DNA from: Gemmatimonadota bacterium | Lineage (GTDB): Bacteria; Gemmatimonadota; Gemmatimonadetes; Gemmatimonadales; GWC2-71-9 | Reading direction: 5' to 3' | Assembly: GCA_040388535.1 (NCBI GenBank) | Contig: JAZKBR010000001.1 | Coordinates: forward strand, 328,128-392,127 | DNA: 64,000 nt | In this document: piece after piece, positions 18,050 to 27,983 of the stretch | Position numbering within the stretch: the first letter of the stretch is position 1 | Layout of the letters: every line of letters starts with the position of its first letter | Program-made: the position numbers and the translations under genes | The notes under the pieces: generated by a model | Database searches by the model: none | Told to the model about the DNA's origin: nothing | What the model saw: only the letters and a program-made list of their open reading frames with translations

Positions 18050-18877
18050 TCAGCCGCCGAGCTTTTCGACCTGGAAGGTCTTGAGGCGCGGCATCGAACG
18101 TCCCCGGGTCCAGCGCACTGTCGTACCATCCGGCGCCGGCTCCTCCCACTTCACGATGTAGCGATCATCAGCGTCGATCCAGTAGCGACGCAGGACACCA
18201 TCGAGATCGCCTTCGATGACCCAGGTCTGCCGCAGCGCGCCGTTGTCGCCTGGCACAAAGACCTTCTGCGCCACACGGAACCGGAGCCAGTGCAACTCCT
18301 CGGGACGTTGCGTCAGCACCAGCGGCAAGGCGCCGTTGTAGTTCTCCGAGAGCGGCATCGTCGCCATCACCAGTTCGATCCCGGGCTCCGCGTATGCCTC
18401 GGCATCCAGCAACAGGCGCGACTTCGAGTGCCGCCCCTTGAGCGAAATCTTTTCAGTGACCACCGCACGGCGATCGAAGGTCTGCCGGATCTGTCCGTCG
18501 GCGAAGCGACCCCAGGTGGCGATCGGCTTGAGCGTCCACCGCTCGAGCCAGATGGAGTCCGTCTGCTCAGCGAGATTCGCCGACGTCCGGGTCCGGGTCA
18601 GTAACCACGCCTCCTTGGTCCCGACCATCGCGGTGTCAAGTTGAAACGTGGCTTCGCCCAGCATCTTGGGTGGGTCGCCAACGATCCCCTCGGCCCGTTC
18701 GGCAATGGTCAGGCTCTTGAGCTTGCTTCCGTCGGGCTTCGGCGCGAACCCGTAGTAGCCGTAGTTCGGCAGTTCCATCCCGATCGCCGAACAGCTGGCG
18801 AGGGCGGGAATCAGGGCCACAACGAGGGCTGTGCGGCGCCAGGAGCGCCGGGCATGTGGCATGGAGGGCGGGGTCAA
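18050..18877 (-). CDS. Lipoprotein of unknown function
   Basis: The 275-residue protein has a lipoprotein signal with cysteine in PALASC, and a mature part of about 245 residues rich in strands and charged residues. I do not recognise the family. Aromatic-rich segments (NYGYYGFAP, LHWLRFRV) and repeated R/K-rich strands suggest a compact beta domain, possibly an outer-membrane-attached protein. It is monocistronic and convergent with the M61 peptidase, sharing a hairpin. An alternative start five codons in (MPHARRSWRR) would also leave a good signal. Confidence 0.7.
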   Translation of the reverse strand: MTPPSMPHARRSWRRTALVVALIPALASCSAIGMELPNYGYYGFAPKPDGSKLKSLTIAERAEGIVGDPPKMLGEATFQLDTAMVGTKEAWLLTRTRTSANLAEQTDSIWLERWTLKPIATWGRFADGQIRQTFDRRAVVTEKISLKGRHSKSRLLLDAEAYAEPGIELVMATMPLSENYNGALPLVLTQRPEELHWLRFRVAQKVFVPGDNGALRQTWVIEGDLDGVLRRYWIDADDRYIVKWEEPAPDGTTVRWTRGRSMPRLKTFQVEKLGG

Positions 18878-19010
18878 GTGTGAGTGCGCAACCTTGCACG
18901 CGGGACCAGTGGGTGGGACAATCTATTGATATGGCTGACCCAATGAAAACGTTGAAGGACACATTCATGGACCGGGCTTAACCCCCGGCACGGCCGAGCG
19001 TCTCCAGACC

Positions 19011-20702
19011 ATGACCAGATACCGACATTTCGCCGCCTTCGGCCTGCTGCTCGCCGCTGTGCTCCCTGCGGCCTCGCAGGCCCCACTTACCCCACGCGAT
19101 TCCGCCCGCCATGTGCTCAATCGACTCGGCTATGGTGCCACCCCCGGCGAGGTCGACGCCATCGCCACAGAGGGGGTGAAACGCTGGATCGATCGCCAGT
19201 TGGCCGTGCGCGATCCGCGCGACCCGGCACTCGCCGCGCGCGAGGATGGCTACGACGTGCTCCACACCGCCGCGCGCGACATGGTCGCGATGCATACTGA
19301 CCAGCTGGCCAAGGCGCTCAAGGCACAGGCCGGCGGTGCCGACTCGATGCGTCGCCCGGCGGCGGATGCGGAGAGGCGTGAGCAGCGCGCCACAGGCGGC
19401 AAGAAGGAATTGCGGGATCTCAATGCCGAACTGATGAGCGTCACGCTCCTGCGCGCAACATCATCGGATCACCAGCTGGCTGAAGTCCTCGCCGATTTCT
19501 GGACCAACCATTTCAACGTCTTCATCGGCAAGGGGTTCGATCGCGCCTACTTCGCCGACTACCTCGAGCACACCATCCGGCCGAATGTGCTCGGTCGCTT
19601 CGAGACGCTGCTGACGGCCACGGCGAAGAGTCCTGCCATGCTCTTCTATCTGGATAATGTCGAAAGCGTCGCCGATGGCACCTCGATGCAGGCCCTCGCA
19701 CCTGGGCGGATGCAGGCGGCGGCCGGGCGCGGGCGGTTCGCGGGGCGGGCCGGCGCGGCCCGCGGCCTCGGGAGGACACGGCAACCGGACCCGGCGATGG
19801 TCGAGAGGGTGAAGGCGAGGATGCCGAAGGGGATCAACGAGAACTATGCCCGCGAGTTGATGGAGTTGCACACGCTCGGAGTGGATGGCGGCTACAGCCA
19901 GCAGGACGTCGGCAATGTCGCGCGCATCCTCACCGGCTGGGGAATGGATCGTCGGAGCAATTTCGAATATCGCTTTCTCGATGGGGCTCATGACCGCAAT
20001 GCCAAGAGCGTCCTCGGGGTTGCGTTTCCTGCGGGGCACGGCGAGGACGAAGGGATGCGCCTGCTGAAGTTGCTCGCCGAGCAACCGGCGACCATGCATC
20101 ACGTGAGCGCCAAGCTCTGCGCCCGCTTCGTGGCCGATGTTCCGCCCGATGGTTGTATCGACGACGCAGTCCGCGCGTGGAAGCAGAGTGGTGGCGAAAT
20201 CCGGGAGGTCGTGCGCGCCATTCTCTACTCGCCCGACTTCTGGGCTGCGGCGAACGTGCAGAGCAAGGTCAAGACGCCGCTCGAATTCGTGGTCTCGGCC
20301 CTCCGCGCAGTGGGGGGCGAGCCCGATGCCACGCCCCGGCTGGTGCAACAGGTGGCGAAGCTGGGGCAACCACTCTTCCAGATGACGACGCCGAATGGCT
20401 ATCCGGAGAGCCAGAGCGAATGGGTCAACAGCGGTGCACTGCTGGCGCGGATGAACTTCGCCGTGGCGCTTGCCGGGGGTCGGCTTCCCGGCGCGATGGT
20501 GGATCTCGATCGGGTCGTCCCGCTGACCACCGATCACGTTGTCCTGGTCGACGGAGTGAACCGCGCCATTCTCGCCGGCGGCATGACGGCCCAGACCCGG
20601 ACCACGATCCTGCGCGAAATCGCCGACATCAACAATGCACGGGACGCACGAGCACTGGCGGTCGGCCTGGCGCTCGGCGGCCCTGAATTCCAGAGGCAGT
20701 GA
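19011..20702 (+). CDS. DUF1800 domain protein, secreted
   Basis: Exported protein of the DUF1800 family, whose biochemical role is not established; it is regularly encoded beside a DUF1501 protein. The 563-residue protein begins with a Sec signal (cleavage near AASQAP) followed by ARHVLNRLGYGATPGEVDAI, the characteristic N-terminal block. Later segments include DFWTNHFNVF, YARELMELHTLGVDGGYSQ and the C-terminal NGYPESQSEWVNS. Its stop codon overlaps the DUF1501 start, so the two are coupled. Confidence 0.87.
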   Translation: MTRYRHFAAFGLLLAAVLPAASQAPLTPRDSARHVLNRLGYGATPGEVDAIATEGVKRWIDRQLAVRDPRDPALAAREDGYDVLHTAARDMVAMHTDQLAKALKAQAGGADSMRRPAADAERREQRATGGKKELRDLNAELMSVTLLRATSSDHQLAEVLADFWTNHFNVFIGKGFDRAYFADYLEHTIRPNVLGRFETLLTATAKSPAMLFYLDNVESVADGTSMQALAPGRMQAAAGRGRFAGRAGAARGLGRTRQPDPAMVERVKARMPKGINENYARELMELHTLGVDGGYSQQDVGNVARILTGWGMDRRSNFEYRFLDGAHDRNAKSVLGVAFPAGHGEDEGMRLLKLLAEQPATMHHVSAKLCARFVADVPPDGCIDDAVRAWKQSGGEIREVVRAILYSPDFWAAANVQSKVKTPLEFVVSALRAVGGEPDATPRLVQQVAKLGQPLFQMTTPNGYPESQSEWVNSGALLARMNFAVALAGGRLPGAMVDLDRVVPLTTDHVVLVDGVNRAILAGGMTAQTRTTILREIADINNARDARALAVGLALGGPEFQRQ

Positions 20703-21949
20703 TGACGATCTCCCGACGCGCCTTCATCCAGGCCGGCGGCCTCGCGATGGTATCGCTTGGCGCCGATCCGCTCTTCCTCGATCGGGCGGCCTACGCCCTT
20801 GGCGACCTGCGACGCGGCGTGGCGGGCGGCAAGACGCTGGTCTGTCTTTTTCAACGTGGTGCCGTCGACGGTCTCTCGATGATCGTGCCTGCCGGCGACA
20901 GCTGGTACTGGCAGGAGCGTCAACGCATCGCCCTGCCGAAGGACGAACTCATCTCGCTCGACGGCATGTTCGCCCTGCACCCGCGCCTGGCTCCGCTCAA
21001 GCCGCTCTGGGACCGGAAGTCGCTCGCGATCGTGCACGCCGTCGGCTCGCCGTCGACCACACGTTCGCACTTCGACGCCCAGGACTACATGGAGAGCGGC
21101 ACCCCGGATCGGAAGAGCACACCCGACGGGTGGGCGAATCGTTACTGCTCTCACGCACGCGAACATGCCGAGACACCCTTTCGCGCCGTGGCCTTCGGAC
21201 CGCAATTGCCGCGCACGCTGGCGGGAAGCGCGCCGGCGCTCGCCATCGATGATCTCCGCACCTTCGGGATGCGCGCCGCCCGCGCCGACGGGGAACAGCG
21301 ACTCACGCGCGCGTTCGAATCACTGTATCAGGGCGCGGCCACGGGCCTCGTCGCGTCGTCATCGGCGGAAGGCTTCGAAGCAATCAAGATGCTCAAGGCC
21401 GCCGATCCGACCGCGATTCCACCCGCCAATGGTGCCCAGTATCCGCGCGGCAAGCTCGGCACGTCAATGCAGCAGATCGCGCAGCTCATCAAGGCCGACC
21501 TCGGGATGCAGGTTGCCTTCGCCGATGTCGGCGGCTGGGACACCCACGTGAACCAGGGGAGTGGTCAGGGTCAGCTGGCCACGCGACTCGATGAACTCGC
21601 TGGTGCGCTGGGCGCATTCACCGCCGATCTCGGTGAACGGATGCGCGATGTCGTCGTGGTCACGATGAGCGAGTTCGGTCGCACGGTGAAGGAAAACGGA
21701 ACCGGCGGGACCGATCACGGACACGGCACCGCCATGATGGTGCTTGGCGGCGACGTGCGCGGCGGCCAGGTGTACGGCCGCTGGCCGACCCTCGCTCCCG
21801 ACGCGCGGCACGAGGGCCGCGACCTCGCCGTCACCACCGACTTCCGGGCTGTGTTCGGCGAAGTGCTCACCGGCCATCTTGGGGCGGCCGACCTGGGCAG
21901 CGTCTTCCCCGGCTTCACCGCTGGAAGCCGGCTCGCGATGTTCGGCTAG
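20702..21949 (+). CDS. DUF1501 domain protein with twin-arginine signal
   Basis: Partner of the DUF1800 protein and a sulfatase-fold relative; function unknown. The N-terminus MTISRRAFIQAGG is a Tat signal, implying export of a folded, possibly metal-bound protein. The family blocks TLVCLFQRGAVDGL, HPRLAPLKPLW, RSHFDAQDYME, VVVVTMSEFGRTV and GTDHGHGTAM appear in order. A GTG three bases upstream (20699, GTGA overlap) could also start the protein; I used the ATG, which overlaps the DUF1800 stop by one base. Confidence 0.87.
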   Translation: MTISRRAFIQAGGLAMVSLGADPLFLDRAAYALGDLRRGVAGGKTLVCLFQRGAVDGLSMIVPAGDSWYWQERQRIALPKDELISLDGMFALHPRLAPLKPLWDRKSLAIVHAVGSPSTTRSHFDAQDYMESGTPDRKSTPDGWANRYCSHAREHAETPFRAVAFGPQLPRTLAGSAPALAIDDLRTFGMRAARADGEQRLTRAFESLYQGAATGLVASSSAEGFEAIKMLKAADPTAIPPANGAQYPRGKLGTSMQQIAQLIKADLGMQVAFADVGGWDTHVNQGSGQGQLATRLDELAGALGAFTADLGERMRDVVVVTMSEFGRTVKENGTGGTDHGHGTAMMVLGGDVRGGQVYGRWPTLAPDARHEGRDLAVTTDFRAVFGEVLTGHLGAADLGSVFPGFTAGSRLAMFG

Positions 21950-22026
21950 CCGGGGGTCGGCGGTCGCCGCTGCCATCACGCTTCGAGCGGGGTAGTATTC
22001 CGGATCCCTCCACACCGGACCCGCTC

Positions 22027-23394
22027 GTGTTTCGCTTTCCTGCCGCTCGCCTCGCAGTGCTGATGGCCGTTGGCGTCGCCCCGATCGTCGCACAGGGCGC
22101 GCCGCCGGCCTTCGACGTCCGGCTCGACTCCATCGCCCAGGCGCCCCGCAGTGCCATGATCGAGCGCGACGTGCGCACCCTCGCCGGATTCGGCACTCGC
22201 AACACCTACTCCGATACCCTCTCCACCAGCCGGGGGATCGGTGCCGCCCGCCGCTTTGTCTTCGCGGAGTTCCAGCGGATCAGCGCGGCCTGCGGGAAAT
22301 GCCTCGAGGTACGTTACCAGCAATCAATCGTGAAAGGCACCGCGACCGAGTCACGCACCACGCCCGACGTGAATGTGGTCAATGTGATCGCCATCCAGCG
22401 CGGGACCACCGACCCCGGCCACGTCGTGATGATGTCGGGCGATATCGACTCCCGCAACAGCAACGGCAACGACGTCACCAAGGATGCTCCCGGCGCCAAC
22501 GACAACGCCAGCGGGATGTCGGGCGTGCTCGAAGCGGCGCGAACGCTGACCCGCTACAAATTCGGCAAGACAATCATCTACACCGGACTGAGCGGCGAAG
22601 AACAGGGGCTCTACGGCGGTACGTCGCTCGCCAAGGAGTTTGTCGACAGCGCCTGGGTCGTCGAGGCCGTGCTCAACAACGACATGATCGGCAACGTCTC
22701 AGGCATCAATGGCGAGATGGACAACCGCTCTTTCCGGATCTTCTCCGAGCCGGTGCCGGTCACCGAAACCGAGGCGGACCGGCGCGCGCGACGCAGCTAT
22801 GGCGGCGAAGTTGATGGCCCGTCGCGCCAGCTGGCACGCTACATCGAGCGCGTGGTCCGGGAGCACATGCCGGCGATGCAGCCGCGGATGATCTACCGTC
22901 TCGATCGGTTTGGCCGCGGTGGACACCACAAGCCGTTCAATGATCTCGGCATGCCGGCCGTCCGCATCATGGAGACGCACGAAAATTACGATCGCCAGCA
23001 CCAGGATGTTCGCAGCGAGAACGGTCGCGAATTCGGCGATGTCGTGAGCGGTGTCAACTTCGACTATGCAGCGCACCTGACCGGGGCCAACGCGGTCGTC
23101 CTGGCGTCACTCGCCTGGGCGCCCGCCCCCCCGGGCAAGGTCCGGGTGCAGGGCGCGGTCAGTCCTTCGACTTCAGTCTCCTGGACGCCGGCCCCAGGTG
23201 ACTCGGCGCTGGGTTACAAGGTCTACTGGCGGGAGACCACCTCCCCCCAATGGCAAAACTGGCGCTGGGTCCCGGTCGGCACCACGCTCATTACCCTGCA
23301 GAATGTCGTGATCGACGATTTCTACTTTGGGGTCGCCGCGGTCGGCCGGGGTGGCCACGAATCCGTGATCCAGTTCCCTTCCTTCGTGCGCTGA
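22027..23394 (+). CDS. M28 family zinc peptidase with Fn3-like C-terminal domain
   Basis: Secreted aminopeptidase-type protein, 455 residues, with GTG start and a Sec signal (cleavage near IVAQG). Catalytic blocks visible are GANDNASG (metal-bridging Asp), GEEQGLYG (catalytic Glu pair), LNNDMIG, and a C-terminal MRIMETHENYD-like histidine segment. The first metal-ligand block, usually GHxDS, reads GDIDSR with Asp at 139. From about residue 370 to the end a fibronectin-III-like domain is present. It ends 14 bases before the first of six lipoprotein genes. Activity with the altered ligand is uncertain. Confidence 0.82.
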   Translation: MFRFPAARLAVLMAVGVAPIVAQGAPPAFDVRLDSIAQAPRSAMIERDVRTLAGFGTRNTYSDTLSTSRGIGAARRFVFAEFQRISAACGKCLEVRYQQSIVKGTATESRTTPDVNVVNVIAIQRGTTDPGHVVMMSGDIDSRNSNGNDVTKDAPGANDNASGMSGVLEAARTLTRYKFGKTIIYTGLSGEEQGLYGGTSLAKEFVDSAWVVEAVLNNDMIGNVSGINGEMDNRSFRIFSEPVPVTETEADRRARRSYGGEVDGPSRQLARYIERVVREHMPAMQPRMIYRLDRFGRGGHHKPFNDLGMPAVRIMETHENYDRQHQDVRSENGREFGDVVSGVNFDYAAHLTGANAVVLASLAWAPAPPGKVRVQGAVSPSTSVSWTPAPGDSALGYKVYWRETTSPQWQNWRWVPVGTTLITLQNVVIDDFYFGVAAVGRGGHESVIQFPSFVR

Positions 23395-23408
23395 CCCGCA
23401 GGAGTGCC

Positions 23409-24503
23409 ATGCCGCTTCCCCCCTCGATGCGGAACCGGGCTCTCCTCCTCGCAAGCCTGCTGCTCACGGGGTGCGGGCACAGCGACGCCTACGTGGTGGC
23501 TGGCATTCCGCAGCAGGAGGGACCGCTGGCCGCGAATGACCCGGTTCGTCTCACCTTCGACACCGGCAAGGATCGCTTTCCCACGCTCGCTCCCGACGAC
23601 CGGACCCTCTGGTTCTCGTTCCAGTCGGTCGAGCGTACGGACGGCGATCGTTGCCTCGCCTCGATGCCGGCGGCCGGGGGAACCCGAACCGAATACTGCC
23701 TGCTGGACTTCGCCACCCGGAACGTCAGGGACGGCTTTGATCAGCCCACCCCGGGGCCGGGTGGACGGCTCCTCTATGCCCGTTTTACGTCAGACATCGG
23801 CGCATTTCTCCCCGACTCCGGCTCACTGCTGCTGGCGGATGTGGCGAGCCCGCTCACGGCGCGCACCCTGCTGCGCTTGCCGACCAACATCGACGGGGTC
23901 GGCTTCACCTACATCGGCCGCATTCGCTGGCTCGCTCCCGATCGCTTCATCTTCGTGGGCGAAGACATGTCGGTGCGTCGCATCTGCGGCAGTTGCGCGG
24001 CGAAGGACACCATCTACCGCGGCAGTGCGCTCATCGATGGACGATTGACGGCGACCGGCGCGGCCTTCGCCGTGATTCCCGGCAGCATCAGCGCCAGCGA
24101 CTTCGCCATCTCCTCGGCGGGGGACTCGCTCTACTTCTCGCAGACGGATGACGACCCCGTCGTACCACCGCAGCGCTCCAACCGGATCTTCGTGATTCCT
24201 GTCGGAGGGGGAACGGCGCGAATCGTCTACACCGGCACGCCTGGTGATACGATCTACTCCGTTGCGCGGATTGGCGGGCGACTCGCCGTGACCTCCAAGG
24301 GAGCCATCAACGCAGTCGATCTCACCGCCGGCACGCTCACCAATCTGGCGCGAGCCGGAAGCATCAGCGGCGCGAGCGGCTTCGGGATGGTGAGCGCCAG
24401 CAGCGACGGCTGCACGCTGCTGGCGGAGTTCCGCCGTGCCGAGGGCTTCGCGCATACGACGGACCTCTATCGACTGGGGATCGGAGGCGCACCCTGTGTC
24501 TGA
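23409..24503 (+). CDS. Tandem CGHS-family lipoprotein, copy 1
   Basis: First of six paralogous lipoproteins. The 364-residue protein has a lipobox ending LLTGC followed by GHSDAY, then a beta-propeller-like body with recurring segments of the PD40/TolB type (TLAPDDRTLWFSF, PDGRLLY). It keeps the family cysteines DRC/EYC and a CGSC motif near residue 200. The ATG at 23409 has an AGGAG site just before it, and an open frame reaching back to 23250 is spurious. Function unknown; the family sits upstream of a TonB-dependent receptor, so a surface-exposed binding role is possible. Confidence 0.72.
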   Translation: MPLPPSMRNRALLLASLLLTGCGHSDAYVVAGIPQQEGPLAANDPVRLTFDTGKDRFPTLAPDDRTLWFSFQSVERTDGDRCLASMPAAGGTRTEYCLLDFATRNVRDGFDQPTPGPGGRLLYARFTSDIGAFLPDSGSLLLADVASPLTARTLLRLPTNIDGVGFTYIGRIRWLAPDRFIFVGEDMSVRRICGSCAAKDTIYRGSALIDGRLTATGAAFAVIPGSISASDFAISSAGDSLYFSQTDDDPVVPPQRSNRIFVIPVGGGTARIVYTGTPGDTIYSVARIGGRLAVTSKGAINAVDLTAGTLTNLARAGSISGASGFGMVSASSDGCTLLAEFRRAEGFAHTTDLYRLGIGGAPCV

Positions 24504-25569
24504 CCGATTGACGATGCTGTTGGTCTTCGGCGGCGTCCTGTCGGCGTGTGGCCACAGCGAACCGTTCGAGTCTCCGATCATGCCACCGCTCGCGGACGCC
24601 TTCACGTCGTCGACGCCGACGCAACTCACGTTTGACGAGGGGATGGATCGCTGGGCGGTCTGGAACGAAGACGAAACCAGCATCTGGTATTCGTTCCAGC
24701 CGGGAGATCGGGCAGACGGCGACGTCTGCCTCGCCGAGATGCCGGGGCGCGGCGGCACACGGAAGGACTTCTGCCTCACGTCGACCGCGCAGGAGGAACG
24801 GCGCGATGCCTTCGACCGACCTGCCCCCGGCCCGGACGGGCAACTCCTCTACGGACACTACACCTCGAACATCGGCATGCTCACGCTGCTGGATGGCGAG
24901 CTCGATCTCGCCACCACGGCCGCGCCCCTTGCGGCGCGACGACTCCTCTCGCTCCCCAACAATATTTCGGGCGTGGGTTTCAATCACATCGGTCGCATGC
25001 GCTGGCTCGCGCCGGACCATTTTCTCGCCGTTGCGGAAGACGAAACCGTGATCCCGCATTGCGCAAGCTGCACCAAGCGCGACACTATATACATTGGCTA
25101 CGCCCTGCTCGATGGGCACATCACCGCCAGCGGCGGTACCTTCTCGGTCGTTCCCGGCACGCTCAACGCCAGCGACTTCGTGCTCTCAACGGCGGGGGAC
25201 TCGATCTACTTCACCCAATCCGACGACCCGGCAGCACCCACCGGCCGCTCCCGCACCATCCTGTCCGTGCCACTGAGTGGCGGGACGCCGAGCGTGGTGT
25301 ATACCCGGGCCGGGGGCATCTTCTCGATCAGTCGTGCCGGCCCGCGGCTCCTGGTTGCGCTGGGCGATCAGGTGATCGCGCTCGACCAGACGACCGGCAC
25401 TACCAGCGCGGTCGCCCGCAACGGACTCAATGGCGCCTCGGGGTTCGGGACGGTGACCGGTTCACGCGACGGCTGTCGCGCACTCGCCGAATTCGCTCGA
25501 CCCATGGGACTCACCTTTGAGACCAACCTCTACCTCGTCTCGACCGGGAACAGTGGCTGTGCGCAGTAG
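24496..25569 (+). CDS. Tandem CGHS-family lipoprotein, copy 2
   Basis: Second paralogue, 357 residues, most like copy 1. The signal is short (GVLSAC before GHSEPF) and the GTG at 24496 gives it a basic start, overlapping copy 1 by eight bases. TTG (24508) and ATG (24514) are alternatives. The body keeps the DVC/DFC cysteine pair, a CASC motif, and the segments GRMRWLAPDHF and SRDGCRALAEF that align with copy 1. The predicted fold is again a propeller. Confidence 0.72.
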   Translation: MSDRLTMLLVFGGVLSACGHSEPFESPIMPPLADAFTSSTPTQLTFDEGMDRWAVWNEDETSIWYSFQPGDRADGDVCLAEMPGRGGTRKDFCLTSTAQEERRDAFDRPAPGPDGQLLYGHYTSNIGMLTLLDGELDLATTAAPLAARRLLSLPNNISGVGFNHIGRMRWLAPDHFLAVAEDETVIPHCASCTKRDTIYIGYALLDGHITASGGTFSVVPGTLNASDFVLSTAGDSIYFTQSDDPAAPTGRSRTILSVPLSGGTPSVVYTRAGGIFSISRAGPRLLVALGDQVIALDQTTGTTSAVARNGLNGASGFGTVTGSRDGCRALAEFARPMGLTFETNLYLVSTGNSGCAQ

Positions 25570-26743
25570 GACAACGCCACGCATCGGCTTGCTCCTCCTG
25601 ATGGCAGGCGCCGGATGTGGTCACAGCGAACCGTTTCTGACAGGTGCACCGCCGGGCCAGGATGGGCCATTACTGGTCGGCGCGCCCACACGCCTGACCT
25701 ACGGGGATGGCATGGATCTCGTTGCGTCGATCAGCCCCGATGGCGCGACGCTGCTCTACGCGTTCCAGCCGTACAAGCCACCGCCGCCGGCCACCCTGAG
25801 TCGGCCCGACGTCGATCGCTGCATCGGCATCATGCCGGTTGGTGGCGGTTCCCGGCGGGAAATCTGCCGCGCTGACAACGCTGGCCTCGACAGCACCGAT
25901 GCGTTCGAACAGGCCTCGCTCGGCAGTGATGGCGCGTTGCTCTATGCGGCCTACGCTTCCCGCATTGGCGCGCCCGCGGTCAATACCGGCGCGCTGCGAC
26001 TCGGCACGGTCGACGCCCCATATCCGGGCAGGGTCCTGCTGACCACGCCGAACTTTGTGTCGGGGCTCTCGTTTGATCATTTCGGCGCGATCCGCTGGAT
26101 TTCAGCAACCTCGTTCCTCGTGGAAGTGCACGATCAACAGATCTTCAGCAATGGCGGCAACGACACCAGGTCGGACACATTTCCGCTCGGAGTCGGCATC
26201 CTTCGTGGCGAGCTGAACGGGGGCCAGGCGACTTTCTCGATGGTCGCGGGCACCGACAGCGCCAGCGGGTTCGACCTCTCGGTGGCAAAGGACTCGATCT
26301 ATTTCACTCGCCTCGATGATGCCCGGCTCTACGTCGTCGCCATCGCCGGCGGGACCCGCCGGGCGGTATTCACCGAACCCGCGAACGGTGCGACGCGTCG
26401 CTACCTCCGTGACCCGGTCCGAATCGGGAATCGCGTTGCCGTTGTTGGTCAGGATTATCAGCAACGCGAAAACCTGAAGTTTCCACCGGGGCAGCCGCCG
26501 CTCGGGTTGGGCGCGGGATCGGTGGTCAAGGCCATCGGCCCAGGCGATGGTATCGCCAGCAGCCTCCTCGCGACGAACGGCTCCAACAGCACGCAGGGTT
26601 CGTTCGCGGCCTTCGGCGCCCTCGCTGCCTCGCCCGATGGCTGTCGCCTGGTGGTCGAACACCGCATCGTGAAGGAGTCCTCGTTCACGACCGACCTCTA
26701 CTCCTACTGCCTGGGCACGGGCGGGAGTTGCGTGTGCTCCTGA
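25559..26743 (+). CDS. Tandem CGHS-family lipoprotein, copy 3
   Basis: Third paralogue, 394 residues, with lipobox AGAGC and GHSEPF. It groups with copy 4: both carry DRCIGIMP, the run GLDSTDAFE, SFDHFG.IRW and an ending in CxCS (SCVCS). The mid-protein CxxC of copies 1, 2, 5 and 6 is absent; the aligned region reads NGGNDTRSDT. GTG at 25559 is preferred, with an 11-base overlap with copy 2; GTG at 25553 is possible. Confidence 0.7.
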   Translation: MRSRTTPRIGLLLLMAGAGCGHSEPFLTGAPPGQDGPLLVGAPTRLTYGDGMDLVASISPDGATLLYAFQPYKPPPPATLSRPDVDRCIGIMPVGGGSRREICRADNAGLDSTDAFEQASLGSDGALLYAAYASRIGAPAVNTGALRLGTVDAPYPGRVLLTTPNFVSGLSFDHFGAIRWISATSFLVEVHDQQIFSNGGNDTRSDTFPLGVGILRGELNGGQATFSMVAGTDSASGFDLSVAKDSIYFTRLDDARLYVVAIAGGTRRAVFTEPANGATRRYLRDPVRIGNRVAVVGQDYQQRENLKFPPGQPPLGLGAGSVVKAIGPGDGIASSLLATNGSNSTQGSFAAFGALAASPDGCRLVVEHRIVKESSFTTDLYSYCLGTGGSCVCS

Positions 26744-27912
26744 CTTCGCACCCCCGACGCGCCCTCGCAATGACCCTGCTCACCCTGACGGCCTGCGGGC
26801 ACAGCGAGACCTTTGTCACCGGTACACCGCCCGGCGAGGAGGGCCCCTTGCTCGCAGGCGCGCCGACACGGCTCACCTACAGCGACGGCGTGGATCTCGT
26901 CTCCTCCTTCAGTCCGGACGGCAAATCCCTGCTCTTCTCCTTCCAGCCGTTCAAGCCACTCCCACCGGTTGTACTCAGCCGCCCGGATGTCGATCGTTGC
27001 ATCGGCATCATGCCGGCCTCCGGGGGCACGAGGAACGAGCTCTGCCGCCTGAATACCGCTGGACTCGACAGCACTGATGCGTTCGAGCACGCGGCCGTTG
27101 GAGGCGATGGCTCCCTCCTGTACGGCGCGTACGCTTCGACCGTCGGTGCCCTCATCGTCAATACCGGCGCGCTTCGCCTGGGGACTCTGGCCGCGCCATA
27201 CCCCGGGCGAGTCCTGCTGGCCACACCGACGGTCACCGCCGGCCTTTCCTTCGATCATTTCGGCGTCATCCGCTGGGCGTCCCCCACCACCTTCTTTGTG
27301 GAAGTCCACGACCAGACGGTCTTCGGAAATCCCCTCAATGAGGTGAAAAGCGATACCTTCGCGCTGGGGGTCGGCATTCTCAGAGGTGACATCTCGGGGA
27401 ACGGAGCGGTCTTCACGGCAGTCGCAGGCACCGACAGTGCCAGCGGCTTCGATCTCTCGACCGCCGGGGACTCCCTGTATTTCACTCGACTCGACGATGT
27501 CCGCCTCTACTCGGTCCCCGTGGCGGGCGGCACCAGGCGAGTGGTGTACACCGAACCCAATGTCCCTGCGCGCCGGATCGTGCGTGACCCGGTTCGGATC
27601 GGAGGCCGCATTGCGCTCGTCGCCCAGAACTACCAGCAGCGCAACACGATCAAGTGGCCCGATCCGCCACTCGGCCTCGCACCGGGATCGACGATCAAGC
27701 TGGTTGGGCCAGGTGATGGTGTCGTCTCCTCGTTGGTCGCAACGACAGGGGACTATTACACCCTCGGCGCTCTCGCCGCGTTCGGGGCGATGGCGGCGTC
27801 GCCCGATGGTTGCCGCCTGATTGTCGAGCACCGCATTGTGCAGAAGTTCAGCTTCACGACGGATCTCTACAGCTACTGTCTCGGCAACAACGGATCCTGC
27901 ACCTGCTCGTGA
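26734..27912 (+). CDS. Tandem CGHS-family lipoprotein, copy 4
   Basis: Fourth paralogue, 392 residues, closest to copy 3, with lipobox LTLTAC then GHSETF, and the C-terminal SCTCS. GTG at 26734 has a GGGAG site six bases upstream; TTG at 26728 is an alternative. Shared segments with copy 3 include ALLVN/PAVNTGALRLG and PDGCRLxVEHRIV. The lack of a mid CxxC and the presence of a terminal CxC look like a subfamily trait. Confidence 0.7.
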   Translation: MLLTSHPRRALAMTLLTLTACGHSETFVTGTPPGEEGPLLAGAPTRLTYSDGVDLVSSFSPDGKSLLFSFQPFKPLPPVVLSRPDVDRCIGIMPASGGTRNELCRLNTAGLDSTDAFEHAAVGGDGSLLYGAYASTVGALIVNTGALRLGTLAAPYPGRVLLATPTVTAGLSFDHFGVIRWASPTTFFVEVHDQTVFGNPLNEVKSDTFALGVGILRGDISGNGAVFTAVAGTDSASGFDLSTAGDSLYFTRLDDVRLYSVPVAGGTRRVVYTEPNVPARRIVRDPVRIGGRIALVAQNYQQRNTIKWPDPPLGLAPGSTIKLVGPGDGVVSSLVATTGDYYTLGALAAFGAMAASPDGCRLIVEHRIVQKFSFTTDLYSYCLGNNGSCTCS

Positions 27913-27983
27913 AACAGACGAGGGCGGACGATCCGCGAACGGGATCGCTTGCTGCGATGTGCCTCCCTTTCCCCCGGGTATCT

